From the NCBI RefSeq assembly GCF_008727775.1, contig NZ_CP044232.1:2294001-2358000 (forward strand): a stretch of DNA of 64,000 nucleotides. The letters are read 5' to 3'. Shown here piece by piece: positions 1-9,017 of this stretch (position 1 is its first letter; each line of letters starts with the position of its first letter). Under the pieces are notes generated by a model. The model was not told the origin of the DNA and did not search any database. It saw only the letters and a program-made list of their open reading frames with translations. The position numbers were made by a program, and so were the translations under genes. This DNA comes from Microbacterium lushaniae. GTDB lineage: Bacteria; Actinomycetota; Actinomycetes; Actinomycetales; Microbacteriaceae.

Positions 1-30
1 ACCACGATCGCAGAGGGCCGCTGACGCAGA

Positions 31-60
31 AACGGCCGGCTCCCGAAGGAACCGGCCGTT
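31..60. terminator. Perfect hairpin, likely transcription terminator
   Basis: A 9-bp perfect stem (AACGGCCGG at 31-39 pairing with CCGGCCGTT at 52-60) encloses a 12-nt loop. It lies just after the stop of the minus-strand DUF3117 gene, where a terminator is expected. There is no clear U-tract, which is common for actinobacterial terminators. Confidence 0.6.
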
Positions 61-84
61 CGCACGCAGTGGGGATGTCAGGCG

Positions 85-255
85 TCACGCGCCGACGACA
101 CCGCCCAGCACGTCGTAGAGTTCTTTGGCTTCGGCGTCGTTCACCGAAACGACGAGACGGCCCCCGCCCTCGAGCGGGACGCGGACGATGATGAGGCGCC
201 CCTCCTTCACAGCCTCCATCGGTCCGTCACCGGTTCTCGGCTTCATGGCTGCCAT
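85..255 (-). CDS. DUF3117 family small protein
   Basis: 56-residue protein beginning MAAMKPRTGDGPMEAVKEGR and ending in a conserved acidic/hydrophobic tail (AEAKELYDVLGG). This pattern marks the actinobacterial DUF3117 family of about 55 residues, whose function is unknown. The start at 255 is chosen because GGGAG lies at a good distance upstream and family members begin here. An upstream in-frame extension exists but reads through low-complexity sequence. The protein has no membrane segment or signal peptide. It is followed by a strong hairpin at 31-60, so it is probably a single-gene transcript. Family assignment is from recognition of the conserved block, and no function is claimed. Confidence 0.85.
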   Translation of the reverse strand: MAAMKPRTGDGPMEAVKEGRLIIVRVPLEGGGRLVVSVNDAEAKELYDVLGGVVGA

Positions 256-340
256 TGCGGGCTCCCTTTCGTCATAGGTCGCTCCTAGTTTATCGTGCGA
301 GCCGCGTCCGGTGGGCACGTTGTACTCGGGCGCGGCGGCC

Positions 341-1549
341 TCAGGGGATCTGCCAGTACGCGTTACCCAACGCGTACATGTTGTAGATCCACCACCACTG
401 CCCCACCAGGCCCGCCGCCAGGACACCGATCCGCCAGGCCAGGGAGCGGGGGACGGCGAGGGCGCCGACCAGTGGCGCCAGGGGGAAGAGCAGCCGGAAG
501 ATGCTCGACTGCGGGAAGAACACCGCCAGCAGGTACACGAGATAGGCCGCCGACCACAGCCGCACCTCCACGCCCAGACGGCGCACGTGCGGCTCGAACA
601 GCAGGACGGCGGCCACCGCCACCACGAGCACAGCGAGCACCACGTACCCGGCGACCGTGTTCAGCCCCCACGCCTGGAACCAGAAGGCGGCGGCGGCGGG
701 GAATCCCTCGAACGGGACGAAGACCCCGGATGCATCGGGGATCCAGTTGCGCCGCCACGCCAGCTCGGTCGCGAGGTAGGCGCCCGGGTCGCCGGTGACG
801 ATCGCGGCGATCCCCTGCCAGGCGAACCCCACCGCCGTGGCGAGGGCCCCGAGGGCGACGATGTGGACGATCTCCGTCACCGGCAACGGCTCCGCGCGCC
901 GGCGGATCCATCGCCAGAGGCCGAACAGTCCGAGGAACAGGGCGAACGCGAGGATCCCGGGCCGCGTGAAGCCCATCACCGGCACGAGCGCATACAGCCA
1001 CGCGTAGCGCCGTTGCACGACGCACGTGAGGGCCAGCAGCAGCAGGAACACGAACAGCGCCTCGGCATAGGCGATCTGGAACAGCGCACCGAGCGGCCCT
1101 GCGGCGAAGAAGGCGACCGCCCACACGGATGCTGCCGGCCCCAGTCGCGCTCGCAGGAGCCGGTGCAGCGCCCAGCATGCGCCGTACCCGGCGATCAGGG
1201 AGATCACCACGGCCCCCGCTCCCCATGAGCCGAGCACCGCGCCCAGGCCCGCCGAGAAGTAGGCGTACAGCGGCATGAACGCCCACGCGTTCTCGGCGAC
1301 CGCACCGGATGCGGTCAGGGGCAACTCGGCGGGGTACCCGTTGACGGCGGCGTACCAGTACCACTGCCCGTCCCAGCCGATGGCCAGCTCGGCGATCGTG
1401 GCATCCGCGCCGAAACGCGACCCTTGGCCAGACAGTGCTGCGGCGAGGAGGAAGAACGCCGTCGTGACGACCCTCGCCGCGACGTAGACGACACCGACGA
1501 CTGCCGCGTCCGGCAGTCGGCGGCCCAGCGTCAGGACGCGCTCAGCCAC
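341..1549 (-). CDS. PIG-V-like multi-spanning mannosyltransferase
   Basis: 402-residue polytopic membrane protein with about 10 hydrophobic segments. Near residues 55-85 it has the block WDGQWYWYAAVNGYP followed by AWAFMPLYAYF. This is the luminal-loop signature of the PIG-V/Mannosyl_trans2 (GT-C) family, which uses polyprenyl-phosphate mannose to mannosylate lipid or protein acceptors outside the membrane. The W-D-G motif carries the expected catalytic aspartate. A GTG at 1549 is taken as start; it overlaps the end of dapE by 19 nt, which implies translational coupling. No clear Shine-Dalgarno is visible, so the start is tentative. The actual acceptor cannot be read from sequence. Confidence 0.7.
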   Translation of the reverse strand: MAERVLTLGRRLPDAAVVGVVYVAARVVTTAFFLLAAALSGQGSRFGADATIAELAIGWDGQWYWYAAVNGYPAELPLTASGAVAENAWAFMPLYAYFSAGLGAVLGSWGAGAVVISLIAGYGACWALHRLLRARLGPAASVWAVAFFAAGPLGALFQIAYAEALFVFLLLLALTCVVQRRYAWLYALVPVMGFTRPGILAFALFLGLFGLWRWIRRRAEPLPVTEIVHIVALGALATAVGFAWQGIAAIVTGDPGAYLATELAWRRNWIPDASGVFVPFEGFPAAAAFWFQAWGLNTVAGYVVLAVLVVAVAAVLLFEPHVRRLGVEVRLWSAAYLVYLLAVFFPQSSIFRLLFPLAPLVGALAVPRSLAWRIGVLAAGLVGQWWWIYNMYALGNAYWQIP

Positions 1550-2607
1550 GCCCGCAGGCCGCGCTCGACCGACACGATCTGCGCCAGCGGCACGCGCTCC
1601 TGGTCGTGGTGGGCCAGATGCGGGTCGCCGGGTCCGTAGTTGACGGCCGGCACGCCCATCGCCGAGAAGCGCGCCACGTCGGTCCAGCCGTACTTGGGCT
1701 TGGGCTCGGCGCCCACGGCGGCGACGAACTCCTTCGCCAGCGGCGCGTCCAGGCCCGGACGGGCGCCGGGGGCGAGGTCGACCACCTCGACCTCGAAGCC
1801 GGCGAACACATCGCGCACGTGCTGGGTGGCGTCCTCGGCGCTGCGGCTGGGGGCGAAGCGGTAGTTCACCTCCACCTCGCACGCGTCGGGGATGACGTTG
1901 CCCGCGACGCCGCCGGAGATCCGCACGGCGTTCAGTCCCTCGCGGTAGACCAGGCCCTCGACCTCGACGTCGCGCGGCCGGTATTCCGCAAGGCGCGCGA
2001 GGAGGGGGGCGGCCCGGTGGATGGCGTTCTCCCCGACCCACGCGCGGGCGCTGTGCGCGCGGACGCCGGTCGTGCGCACGAGCGCGCGCAGATTCCCGTT
2101 GCATCCGCCTTCGACCTGACCGTTGGAGGGCTCGCCCAGGATCGCGAAGTCGCCGGCGAACAGCTCCGGCCGCGTGCGTGAGAGGCGCGTGAGGCCGTTC
2201 AGGTCGGCGTCGACCTCCTCGTGGTCGTACCACATCCATGTGATGTCCACGCGCGGGGCGACGAGCTCGGCCGCCAGGCGCAGCTGCACCGCGACGCCCG
2301 CCTTCATGTCGACCGTCCCACGCCCCCACAGGTGCGGCTCACCGTCCACGTCGACGTCGCGCGTGGGCAGGTTGTCGTTGATCGGCACGGTGTCGATGTG
2401 CCCGGCGATGACGACCCGCTGGGCGCGGCCCAGGTTCGTGCGCGCGATGATCGTGTCGCCCTCACGCACGACCTCGAGGTGCGGCAGGGCACCGACGGCG
2501 GCCTCGATGGCGTCGGCGAGCGTCGTCTCCTCCCCTGACACGCTCGGGATGTCGCAGATCGCGCGGGTGAGGTCGACGGAGGATGCAGTGAGGTCGAGGT
2601 CGGGCAC
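1531..2607 (-). CDS. dapE: Succinyl-diaminopimelate desuccinylase
   Basis: 358-residue M20-family zinc amidohydrolase. It removes succinate from N-succinyl-LL-diaminopimelate in the lysine and cell-wall DAP pathway. Metal-binding blocks are visible: AGHIDTVP (about residues 71-78), GTVDMKAG with the bridging aspartate, the YDHEEVD catalytic glutamate segment, GEPSNG and a C-terminal AHHDQE histidine. Length fits actinobacterial DapE. Two consecutive GTG codons occur at 2610 and 2607. The second is preferred because a TAGGAT -10 box lies exactly 6 nt upstream, as in other leaderless genes here. It is divergent from dapD across a very short shared promoter. Confidence 0.92.
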   Translation of the reverse strand: MPDLDLTASSVDLTRAICDIPSVSGEETTLADAIEAAVGALPHLEVVREGDTIIARTNLGRAQRVVIAGHIDTVPINDNLPTRDVDVDGEPHLWGRGTVDMKAGVAVQLRLAAELVAPRVDITWMWYDHEEVDADLNGLTRLSRTRPELFAGDFAILGEPSNGQVEGGCNGNLRALVRTTGVRAHSARAWVGENAIHRAAPLLARLAEYRPRDVEVEGLVYREGLNAVRISGGVAGNVIPDACEVEVNYRFAPSRSAEDATQHVRDVFAGFEVEVVDLAPGARPGLDAPLAKEFVAAVGAEPKPKYGWTDVARFSAMGVPAVNYGPGDPHLAHHDQERVPLAQIVSVERGLRAWLSAS

Positions 2608-2613
2608 CACCCG

Positions 2614-2658
2614 ATCCTACCGAGGCGGGTCGGGGCCGCGGAGGGCGGGCGGTAGCGT
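2614..2658. promoter_or_regulatory. Back-to-back dapE/dapD promoters
   Basis: TAGGAT on the minus strand (2614-2619) sits 6 nt before the second GTG of dapE. TAGCGT on the plus strand (2653-2658) sits 6 nt before the ATG of dapD. Both fit leaderless transcription. The -35 regions must overlap because the two -10 boxes are only 33 bp apart, so simultaneous occupancy is unlikely. Confidence 0.6.
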
Positions 2659-2664
2659 GGAGGG

Positions 2665-3621
2665 ATGAGTGATGAGCGGTGGATGTGGGGTGTCGGGCTG
2701 GCCACGGCTGCCGGCGACGGCACGGTGCTGGACACGTGGTTTCCGGAGCCGGCTCTCGGACGCCGGCCGATGGGCTTCAACCCCGCGATGGCGCCTGCCG
2801 CGCTCGAGCAGTTCGCCGTGGACGACGCCCGTCGCGCGGTGTCGGTGGAGGTCGTGACGCTCGAGATCGACCTGGATGCGCCGCCCACCTCCACCTCCGA
2901 CGCCTATCTCCGTCTGCACGCACTGTCGCATCGCCTCGTGCGTCCCAACGAGCTCAACCTCGACGGCGTGTTCGGGCACCTCCCGAACGTGGCGTGGACG
3001 ACGGCAGGGCCGATGCATCCCGACGACGCGACGCGGCTGCGCCCGGTCCTGCTGCGCGAGGGCGTGCAGGTGCAGGGTCTGGACAAGTTCCCGCGCCTGC
3101 TGGACTACGTCACGCCTCCCGGCGTGCGGATCGCGGACGCGTCGCGCGTGCGGCTGGGCGCCTACCTCTCCCCCGGCACGACCGTCATGCACGAGGGTTT
3201 CGTCAACTTCAACGCCGGCACTCTCGGCGCCTCGATGGTCGAAGGTCGCATCTCGCAGGGCGTCGTGGTCGGCGACGGCAGCGACATCGGCGGCGGCGCG
3301 TCGGTCATGGGCACCCTCTCGGGCGGCGGCACGCACCGCGTGTCGATCGGCGCACGGACGCTGCTGGGTGCGAACGCCGGCATCGGCATCTCCCTCGGCG
3401 ACGACTGCGTCGTGGAGGCGGGTCTGTACGTCACCGCCGGCACGAAGATCAGCCTGCCCGGTGAGGGCGAGCGACCCGACGGGACGCACCCCGTGGTCAA
3501 GGGCGCGGAGCTCTCCGGCCGGCCCGGCCTGCTCTTCCGCCGCAACTCCCTCACGGGTGCCGTCGAGGCCGTCCGGCGCCAGGGCGTCGGCGTGGTCCTC
3601 AACGAAGCGCTGCACGCCTGA
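2665..3621 (+). CDS. dapD: 2,3,4,5-tetrahydropyridine-2,6-dicarboxylate N-succinyltransferase
   Basis: 318-residue left-handed beta-helix acyltransferase. It transfers succinyl from succinyl-CoA to tetrahydrodipicolinate, the step before DapC and DapE. Hexapeptide-repeat sequence is visible from about residue 165 to 270 ([20 protein letters not shown], then [22 protein letters not shown] turns), and the length matches the actinobacterial DapD type rather than the shorter proteobacterial type. The start has an overlapping TAGCGT -10 and GGAGGG; their spacing favours a leaderless transcript. It converges on the lactate permease gene with only 3 nt between stop codons. Confidence 0.95.
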   Translation: MSDERWMWGVGLATAAGDGTVLDTWFPEPALGRRPMGFNPAMAPAALEQFAVDDARRAVSVEVVTLEIDLDAPPTSTSDAYLRLHALSHRLVRPNELNLDGVFGHLPNVAWTTAGPMHPDDATRLRPVLLREGVQVQGLDKFPRLLDYVTPPGVRIADASRVRLGAYLSPGTTVMHEGFVNFNAGTLGASMVEGRISQGVVVGDGSDIGGGASVMGTLSGGGTHRVSIGARTLLGANAGIGISLGDDCVVEAGLYVTAGTKISLPGEGERPDGTHPVVKGAELSGRPGLLFRRNSLTGAVEAVRRQGVGVVLNEALHA

Positions 3622-3624
3622 GCG

Positions 3625-5228
3625 TCAGAACACCAGGTAGAGCGTGAAGCTCCAGACGCAGATCACCGCGAGCATGCCGAGGCTGTAGAGGATCGACGCG
3701 CGCAGGATCTCGCTCTCCCTGCCCGACAGCCCCACCGCCCCGGCGGCGATCGCGATGGACTGCGGCGAGATCACCTTGCCGGTGTTCCCGCCTGCCGTGT
3801 TGCCCGCCACGGTGAGCGCCGGATCGGCGCCGATCCCCTCCGCGGTGACCACCTGCAGCGGCGCGAACAGGGTGTTGTTGTTGACGACGGAGCCGGTGAG
3901 GAACACCCCGATCCAGCCGATGATGGGGGCCAGCAGCGGCACGAGGGGACCGAGGGCGGCCAGCGCCGATCCCATCGAGCTCGACCCGCCCGAGTAGTTC
4001 GCGATGTTGGCCAGCGCCAGGATGAGCGCGATGAGCACGAGCGCCTGCCACAGTGTGCGCAGCGTCGCCCCGAGCTCGCGGAACAGGACCTTCGCGTCGA
4101 TGTTCGGCGTCGTGAGGGTGGACACGATGACCGCCAGGAGGATCGCCGTGCCGGTGGCGTTCAGCGGCGTGAAATCCCACGTGGCCGTCACCGGGTCGCC
4201 CGCGGCGTTCGCGATCTCCCCGGTGAGGCCGGGGATCGCCACGGGGAAGACGGCCCCCGCGAGGGCGCCACCCGCCGTGAACAAGCCTTTGAAGACCGGG
4301 AGGCTCCAGATCAGGACGAACGCGGTGAGGATGTAGAACGGGCTCCACGCCACGGCGATGTCTCGGACGCTGTGCCGCTCGATCACCGGCACCGCCCCGC
4401 CCCCTCGCGGAAGTGGCTGCGGGGCTGCCACACCCGTCCGAGGGCGAACAGGGCGACCATGGCGCCCAGACCCGCGCCGATGTCGGCGAGCTCGGGCCCG
4501 AGGAACCACAGCACACCGCCCTGGATGCCGCTGAAGACGATCGTGACCGTGAGGGTCGCCGGCAGGGTCTCCTTCAAACCACGCCATCCGTCGAGGATCA
4601 TCACGAGCAGGAAAGGGATGAGGATAGTCAACGGCTGGAGGATGACGACCATCGACCGCGACAGGATCGTGATGTCGATGCCGGTGACCTGCGACGCCAC
4701 GATCACCGGGATGCCGATGGCCCCGTACGCACCGGCGGCGGCGTTGGCGACGAGGCAGATCATGGCCGCCTTGACCGGGCGGAACCCCAACTGCACGAGC
4801 AGGGCGGCGCAGATGGCGATGGGCACCCCGAACCCGGCGGCGCCCTCGAGGAAGGCCCCGAAGGCGAAGCTGATGAGCAGCACCTGGATGCGCTGGTCGG
4901 GTGAGATCCCGCCGATCGACGAGCGGATGACATCGAACCTGCCGCTGGCGACGGCGAGACGGTACAGCCACACCGCCATGACGATGATGTACGCGATCGG
5001 CCAGATGGCCGTCAGCACGCCGATCAGGCCCGCGCCGGCCACGGCGGATCCCGGCATCCCGAACGCCCACAGGGCGACGATGATCTCAGCGACCAGCGCG
5101 ATGACCGCTGCGATGACGCCCTTGAGTTTGAGCACCACCAGGCAGAAGAGGAACAGCAGGATCGGGATCGCCGCCACGAGGGCCGACACCCACAGGCTCC
5201 CGAAGGGGTCGGTCGTCTGCTCCCACAT
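3625..5228 (-). pseudogene. lldP: L-lactate permease, frameshifted
   Basis: Two overlapping reading frames together form one LctP/LldP transporter of about 534 residues, the normal family length. The first frame (start 5228, good GGAGG ribosome site, ends at a stop at 4383) carries the N-terminal segments including FGAFLEGAAGFGVPIAICAA. The second frame carries the C-terminal half with ANIANYSGG, GVFLTGSVVNNN and NTAGGNTGKVISPQ. The join needs a -1 shift, meaning one base is missing, near 4383-4412. There a run of five G (4400-4404) and one of four G (4395-4398) lie on the coding strand. Both halves look well preserved, so this is a recent mutation, a phase-variable tract or a sequencing error. 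An intact protein would import lactate with protons. Confidence 0.85.
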
Positions 5229-5329
5229 CGCCGCCTCCGCTCGTGCGGAATGGTCCCGCGGTCCACAACGTACCCGCGCCGACCGCCGCGGTCACCCCCT
5301 GGGGGTGCGGGAGGGACGAACGACCCGGA

Positions 5330-6625
5330 TCAGGCTCCGGGGTACTGGCGCTCCGTGGCCCCCGTGTACAGCTGCTGCGGGCGGCCGATCTTGGTCTGCG
5401 GGTCGCCCTGCATCTCGCGCCAGTGCGCGAGCCAGCCGGGGAGGCGGCCGATGGCGAAGAGCACCGTGAACATGCGGGTGGGGAAACCCATCGCCTTGTA
5501 GATGACGCCCGTGTAGAAGTCCACGTTCGGGTAGAGGCGACGCTCCTTGAAGTAGTCGTCGTTGAGGGCGATATCCTCGAGCTCCTTCGCCAGATCCAGC
5601 AGCGGGTCGCTCACGCCGAGGGCCTCGAGCACCTCGTCGGCGGACTCCTTGACGAGCTTGGCGCGCGGGTCGTAGTTCTTGTAGACGCGGTGGCCGAAGC
5701 CCATGAGCTTGACCCCGTCCTCCTTGTTCTTCACGCGCTCCACGAAACGCTCGACGCTCTCGCCGGAGTCGCGGATGCGTCCGAGCATGTCGAGCACCGC
5801 CTCATTGGCGCCACCGTGCAAGGGGCCGTACAGGGCGTTGATGCCGGCCGAGATGGAGGAGAACTGATTCGCCCCCGTCGACCCGACCAGCCGCACCGTG
5901 GAGGTGGACGCATTCTGCTCGTGGTCTTCGTGCAGGATGAGGAGGCGCTCCAGGGCGCGCGACATGACGGGGTTGACGTCGTAGACCTCGCTGAGCACGC
6001 CGAAGTTGAGCTTGAGGAAGTTGTCCACGAAACCCAGGGAGTTGTCGGGGTACAGGAAGGCCTGGCCGACGCTCTTCTTGTGGGCGTAGGCGGCGATCAC
6101 CGGGAGCTTGGCCAGCATCCGCACGGTGTTCAGTTCGACATGCTCGGGGTTGTGGGGGTCGGACTCGTTCTCGTAGTACGTCGAGAGGGCCGCGGTGGCC
6201 GCCGAGAGCACCGACATCGGGTGCGCGGTGTGCGGGAGGGCCGAGAAGAAGCGCTTGAGGTCTTCATGCAGGAGCGTGTGACGGCGGATGCGCTCGTCGA
6301 AGGCGGCGAGCTCGTCGGCGGTGGGCAGCTCGCCGTAGATGAGCAGCCACGCCACCTCGAGGTACGTGCTGTTCTTCGCCAGCTGCTCGATCGGATAGCC
6401 GCGGTAGCGGAGGATCCCCTGATCGCCGTCGATGAAGGTGATCGATGACTTCGTGGCCGCGGTGTTGACGAAGCCGTAGTCCAGCGTCGTGTGGCCGGTC
6501 TGCCGCATGAACGTCGAGATGTCGACACTCGCGGTGCCGTCGGTGCCGTTCAGCACCGGGAATTCGGCCGTCCGATCGCCCACCGTGAAGATGGCCTTCT
6601 GATCCTGGGTTCCCGCGTCGCTCAC
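5330..6625 (-). CDS. gltA: Citrate synthase (type II)
   Basis: 431-residue enzyme that condenses acetyl-CoA with oxaloacetate in the TCA cycle. Signature segments are present: GDQGILRYRGYPIEQLA near the N terminus, the histidine-containing GPLHGGANEAV, the GFGHRVYKNYDPRAK active-site block and the C-terminal DFYTGVIYKAMGFPTRMFTV. The length fits the hexameric, NADH-sensitive class. The GTG start at 6625 is fixed by a perfect AGGAGG Shine-Dalgarno; an earlier in-frame ATG would add a Pro/Gly-rich tail unlike the family. It lies alone, with 186 bp of untranslated sequence upstream that should hold its promoter. Confidence 0.95.
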   Translation of the reverse strand: MSDAGTQDQKAIFTVGDRTAEFPVLNGTDGTASVDISTFMRQTGHTTLDYGFVNTAATKSSITFIDGDQGILRYRGYPIEQLAKNSTYLEVAWLLIYGELPTADELAAFDERIRRHTLLHEDLKRFFSALPHTAHPMSVLSAATAALSTYYENESDPHNPEHVELNTVRMLAKLPVIAAYAHKKSVGQAFLYPDNSLGFVDNFLKLNFGVLSEVYDVNPVMSRALERLLILHEDHEQNASTSTVRLVGSTGANQFSSISAGINALYGPLHGGANEAVLDMLGRIRDSGESVERFVERVKNKEDGVKLMGFGHRVYKNYDPRAKLVKESADEVLEALGVSDPLLDLAKELEDIALNDDYFKERRLYPNVDFYTGVIYKAMGFPTRMFTVLFAIGRLPGWLAHWREMQGDPQTKIGRPQQLYTGATERQYPGA

Positions 6626-6811
6626 TGCGCCTCCTTGCGATTTCTGGTCGCGTCCATCAGGTCGCCCCGGAGGCGGGTCGGTGCTCGCCGGGCCGGCACG
6701 GACGACGCGGAAGGTCACCTCATCCCCGTGCTCGTACAGCCTAATGTGCCCGCGCGGGTACTGCGGACACCGCCAAAGGAACGCGCGTTCCCATGGTGGG
6801 GGTCGTCAACG

Positions 6812-7918
6812 CTACCCCGCGCGGAGGCGCTCTGCGGCCGCTGAGACGCGCTCATCGGAGGCGGTGAGGGACACTCGCACGTGCTGGGGGAAGTGCGGCC
6901 CGTAGAAGTGCCCCGGCCCGGCGAGGATGCCGAGGTCTGCGAGCCGGTCCATGCTCTCCCACGCGTCGCGGCCCTCGGTGGTCCACAGGTACAGCCCGCC
7001 CTCGCTCGCATCGATCCGGAAGCCCGCGGCCTCCAGGGCCGGTCTGAGCAGCGCGCGGCGCACCCGGTAGCGCTCCTTCTGCGCCTGCACGTGCGTGTCG
7101 TCGGCCAGTGCGGCCGCCATGGCGGCCTGCACGGGCGCCGGCGGCATGAGCCCCAGGTGACGCCGGGCGGTGAGCAGGCGCTCCACGAGGGCCGGGTCGC
7201 CCGCGACGAAGGCGGCACGGTACCCGGCGAGGTTCGACTGCTTGCTCAGCGAGTACACCGACAGCAGCCCGGTCAGGTCACCGCCGGTCACGCGCGGGTC
7301 CAGGACGCTCGGGACGGGCTGATCCCGCCACGGCCCCTCCCAGCCCAGTTCGGCGTAGCACTCGTCGCAGGCCAGCACGATCCCGCGCTCGCGCGCACGC
7401 TCTGCGGCGCGGCGGAGTGCCGGCACATCGAGCACCCGCCCGTCGGGGTTGCCGGGGGAATTCAGCCACACCAGGCGCGTGGCCGCCGGCCACTCGTCCG
7501 GATCGTCCGCGGCGACCGGGGTGGCCCCCACCACGCGCGCCCCCACGTCGTACGTCGGGTACGCGGCGCGTGGATGCACCACGACATCCCCGGGTCCGAG
7601 ATCCAGCAGCAGCGGCAGCAGTGCCACGAGCTCTTTGGAGCCCACCGTGGGGATGACGTGCGCGGCGGTGAGCGAGGGCACCGACCTGCGCCGTGCGTAC
7701 CACGCCGCGATCGCGTCGCGGAGGGCAGGTGTGCCCGAAGTGAGCGGGTACGAGTGGGCGTCGGTGGCGCGCGTCAGCGCCGCCGCGACGACCTCAGGAG
7801 TGGGGTCGACGGGAGACCCGATCGACAGATCGACGATGCCGCCCGGATGACGGCGGGCCTTCTCGGCATACGGCGCCACGGCGTCCCACGGGTAGTCCGC
7901 CAGCTCGGAGACCCCCAT
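6812..7918 (-). CDS. dapC: Succinyldiaminopimelate transaminase
   Basis: 368-residue fold-type I PLP aminotransferase making N-succinyl-LL-DAP from the keto precursor; it supplies DapE. Visible elements are the substrate block LSIGSPVDPTPE, the cofactor-binding LNSPGNPDGRV, the DECYAELGW aspartate/tyrosine segment, the PLP-lysine motif SLSKQSNLAGYR and a C-terminal arginine block (HVRVSLTAS). The start at 7918 lies 10 nt after the fdxA stop, so the two genes are cotranscribed. This fdxA-dapC pairing recurs in actinobacteria and supports DapC over other class I aminotransferases. Confidence 0.9.
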   Translation of the reverse strand: MGVSELADYPWDAVAPYAEKARRHPGGIVDLSIGSPVDPTPEVVAAALTRATDAHSYPLTSGTPALRDAIAAWYARRRSVPSLTAAHVIPTVGSKELVALLPLLLDLGPGDVVVHPRAAYPTYDVGARVVGATPVAADDPDEWPAATRLVWLNSPGNPDGRVLDVPALRRAAERARERGIVLACDECYAELGWEGPWRDQPVPSVLDPRVTGGDLTGLLSVYSLSKQSNLAGYRAAFVAGDPALVERLLTARRHLGLMPPAPVQAAMAAALADDTHVQAQKERYRVRRALLRPALEAAGFRIDASEGGLYLWTTEGRDAWESMDRLADLGILAGPGHFYGPHFPQHVRVSLTASDERVSAAAERLRAG

Positions 7919-7928
7919 CAGCGGCGGC

Positions 7929-8249
7929 TCACTCGCCCTGGGGCGGGAGCGCCGAGATGACCGGGTGATCCTTGTGGATGACCCCCACCTTCGCCGCGCC
8001 TCCGGGCGAGCCGATGTCGTCGAAGAACTCCACGTTGGCCTTGTAGTAGTCCGACCACTCCTCGGGAAGGTCGTCCTCGTAGTAGATGGCCTCGACGGGG
8101 CAGACCGGCTCGCACGCACCGCAGTCGACGCATTCGTCCGGGTGGATGTAGAGCGAGCGATCACCCTCGTAGATGCAGTCCACGGGGCACTCGTCGATGC
8201 ACGCACGGTCTTTGACATCCACGCACGGGAGGGCGATCACATACGTCAC
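7929..8249 (-). CDS. fdxA: Seven-iron ferredoxin
   Basis: 106-residue ferredoxin of the 7Fe (3Fe-4S plus 4Fe-4S) type. The N-terminal half has CVDVKDRACIDECPVDCIY, where the first cluster cysteine spacing is of the 3Fe-4S kind, and then CVDCGACEPVCP for the 4Fe-4S cluster. The acidic C-terminal extension (residues about 60-106) is typical of actinobacterial FdxA. It probably passes electrons to P450s or other oxidoreductases. The GTG start overlaps the stop of the upstream membrane protein gene (GTGA). A TAGACT box exactly 6 nt upstream (8256-8261) suggests an additional leaderless promoter. Confidence 0.95.
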   Translation of the reverse strand: MTYVIALPCVDVKDRACIDECPVDCIYEGDRSLYIHPDECVDCGACEPVCPVEAIYYEDDLPEEWSDYYKANVEFFDDIGSPGGAAKVGVIHKDHPVISALPPQGE

Positions 8250-8680
8250 GGATCCAGTCTACGTGGGCTCGCGGGGGGCGGCGGCTCCTCGGCGCGCAGG
8301 TGGGAGAGGTCGGGCCATGCCACCACGACCGCCACCAGGAGCGGGACGGCGAGCGTCCAGGTGAGCGGGATCCACTCGGTCGCCGGGGAGGCAGGGGCCA
8401 CGATCGCCGATCCGCCGGGTCCGACGTTGCTGAACAGCAGGGTGGCCCCCACGACGCCCAGGCCGCCCGCCAGTGCGGTCCACCGATCCCCCGTCAGCGT
8501 GCGGAAGGCCACCAGCAGCGCCCCCGTCCCCACGATCGCCAGCACGAGGCCGAGCGGCAGGCCCGCCACGGTGTAGGCGTGCGCGACGGTCGCGGCAGTG
8601 CCGTAGACGGCGCCGATGACCAGCGACAGCATCCATGTGAGGACGCGTGCCGCAAGCACGGGGAACGCCGGGGAGGTCAC
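8246..8680 (-). CDS. DUF6113-like four-helix membrane protein
   Basis: 144-residue protein with four predicted membrane helices (about residues 8-32, 38-60, 70-90, 102-124) and a short basic, proline-rich tail (EEPPPPASPRRLDP). Function is unknown. The size, topology and position directly before fdxA match the membrane protein usually called DUF6113 in actinobacteria; in mycobacteria the equivalent place is also taken by a small membrane protein. The GTG start at 8680 has TAGACT 6 nt upstream (8687-8692), the leaderless arrangement. The stop overlaps the fdxA start. Confidence 0.6.
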   Translation of the reverse strand: MTSPAFPVLAARVLTWMLSLVIGAVYGTAATVAHAYTVAGLPLGLVLAIVGTGALLVAFRTLTGDRWTALAGGLGVVGATLLFSNVGPGGSAIVAPASPATEWIPLTWTLAVPLLVAVVVAWPDLSHLRAEEPPPPASPRRLDP

Positions 8681-8702
8681 CGCGACAGTCTAGGCGCCGA
8701 GA

Positions 8703-9017
8703 TCATGCCGCCCAGCCCCACAGGCGCAGCAGCGCGGCGGTGACGGCGGCGGCCACGACGACGACCAGGAACGGCGCACGCAGCGCGAGCAGGCCGCCGG
8801 CCACGAGCACCGCCGGGATGCGCGCATCCACGACGACGGCCTGACCGGCGCCCAGGGTCTGCACCGCGACGAGCGCGGCCAGCAGCGCGACGGTGAGCAG
8901 GTCGGCGATGCGCGCGGGGCGCGGCGCCTCGACCCAGCGCGCCGGCAGGAGGTATCCGACCGCTTTCAGCGCGACGCAGATGACGGAGGCCAGCAGGACG
9001 GCGTTCCACAGGGTCAC
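8703..9017 (-). CDS. azlD: Branched-chain amino-acid exporter small subunit (AzlD)
   Basis: 104-residue hydrophobic protein with three to four membrane helices, the size and topology of AzlD/BrnE. Together with AzlC it forms an exporter of branched-chain amino acids or related compounds. The GTG start at 9017 overlaps the azlC stop (GTGA), so the two are translationally coupled and made in a fixed ratio. Conserved features include the helix LKAVGYLLPARWVE and the glycine-rich C-terminal helix. No regulator of the AzlB type is adjacent. Confidence 0.85.
   Translation of the reverse strand: MTLWNAVLLASVICVALKAVGYLLPARWVEAPRPARIADLLTVALLAALVAVQTLGAGQAVVVDARIPAVLVAGGLLALRAPFLVVVVAAAVTAALLRLWGWAA

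Noticed and set aside
4383..4412. Programmed -1 ribosomal frameshift in lldP
   Set aside because: The G-run slip would leave poor A-site pairing and no downstream pseudoknot is apparent; mutation or read error is simpler.
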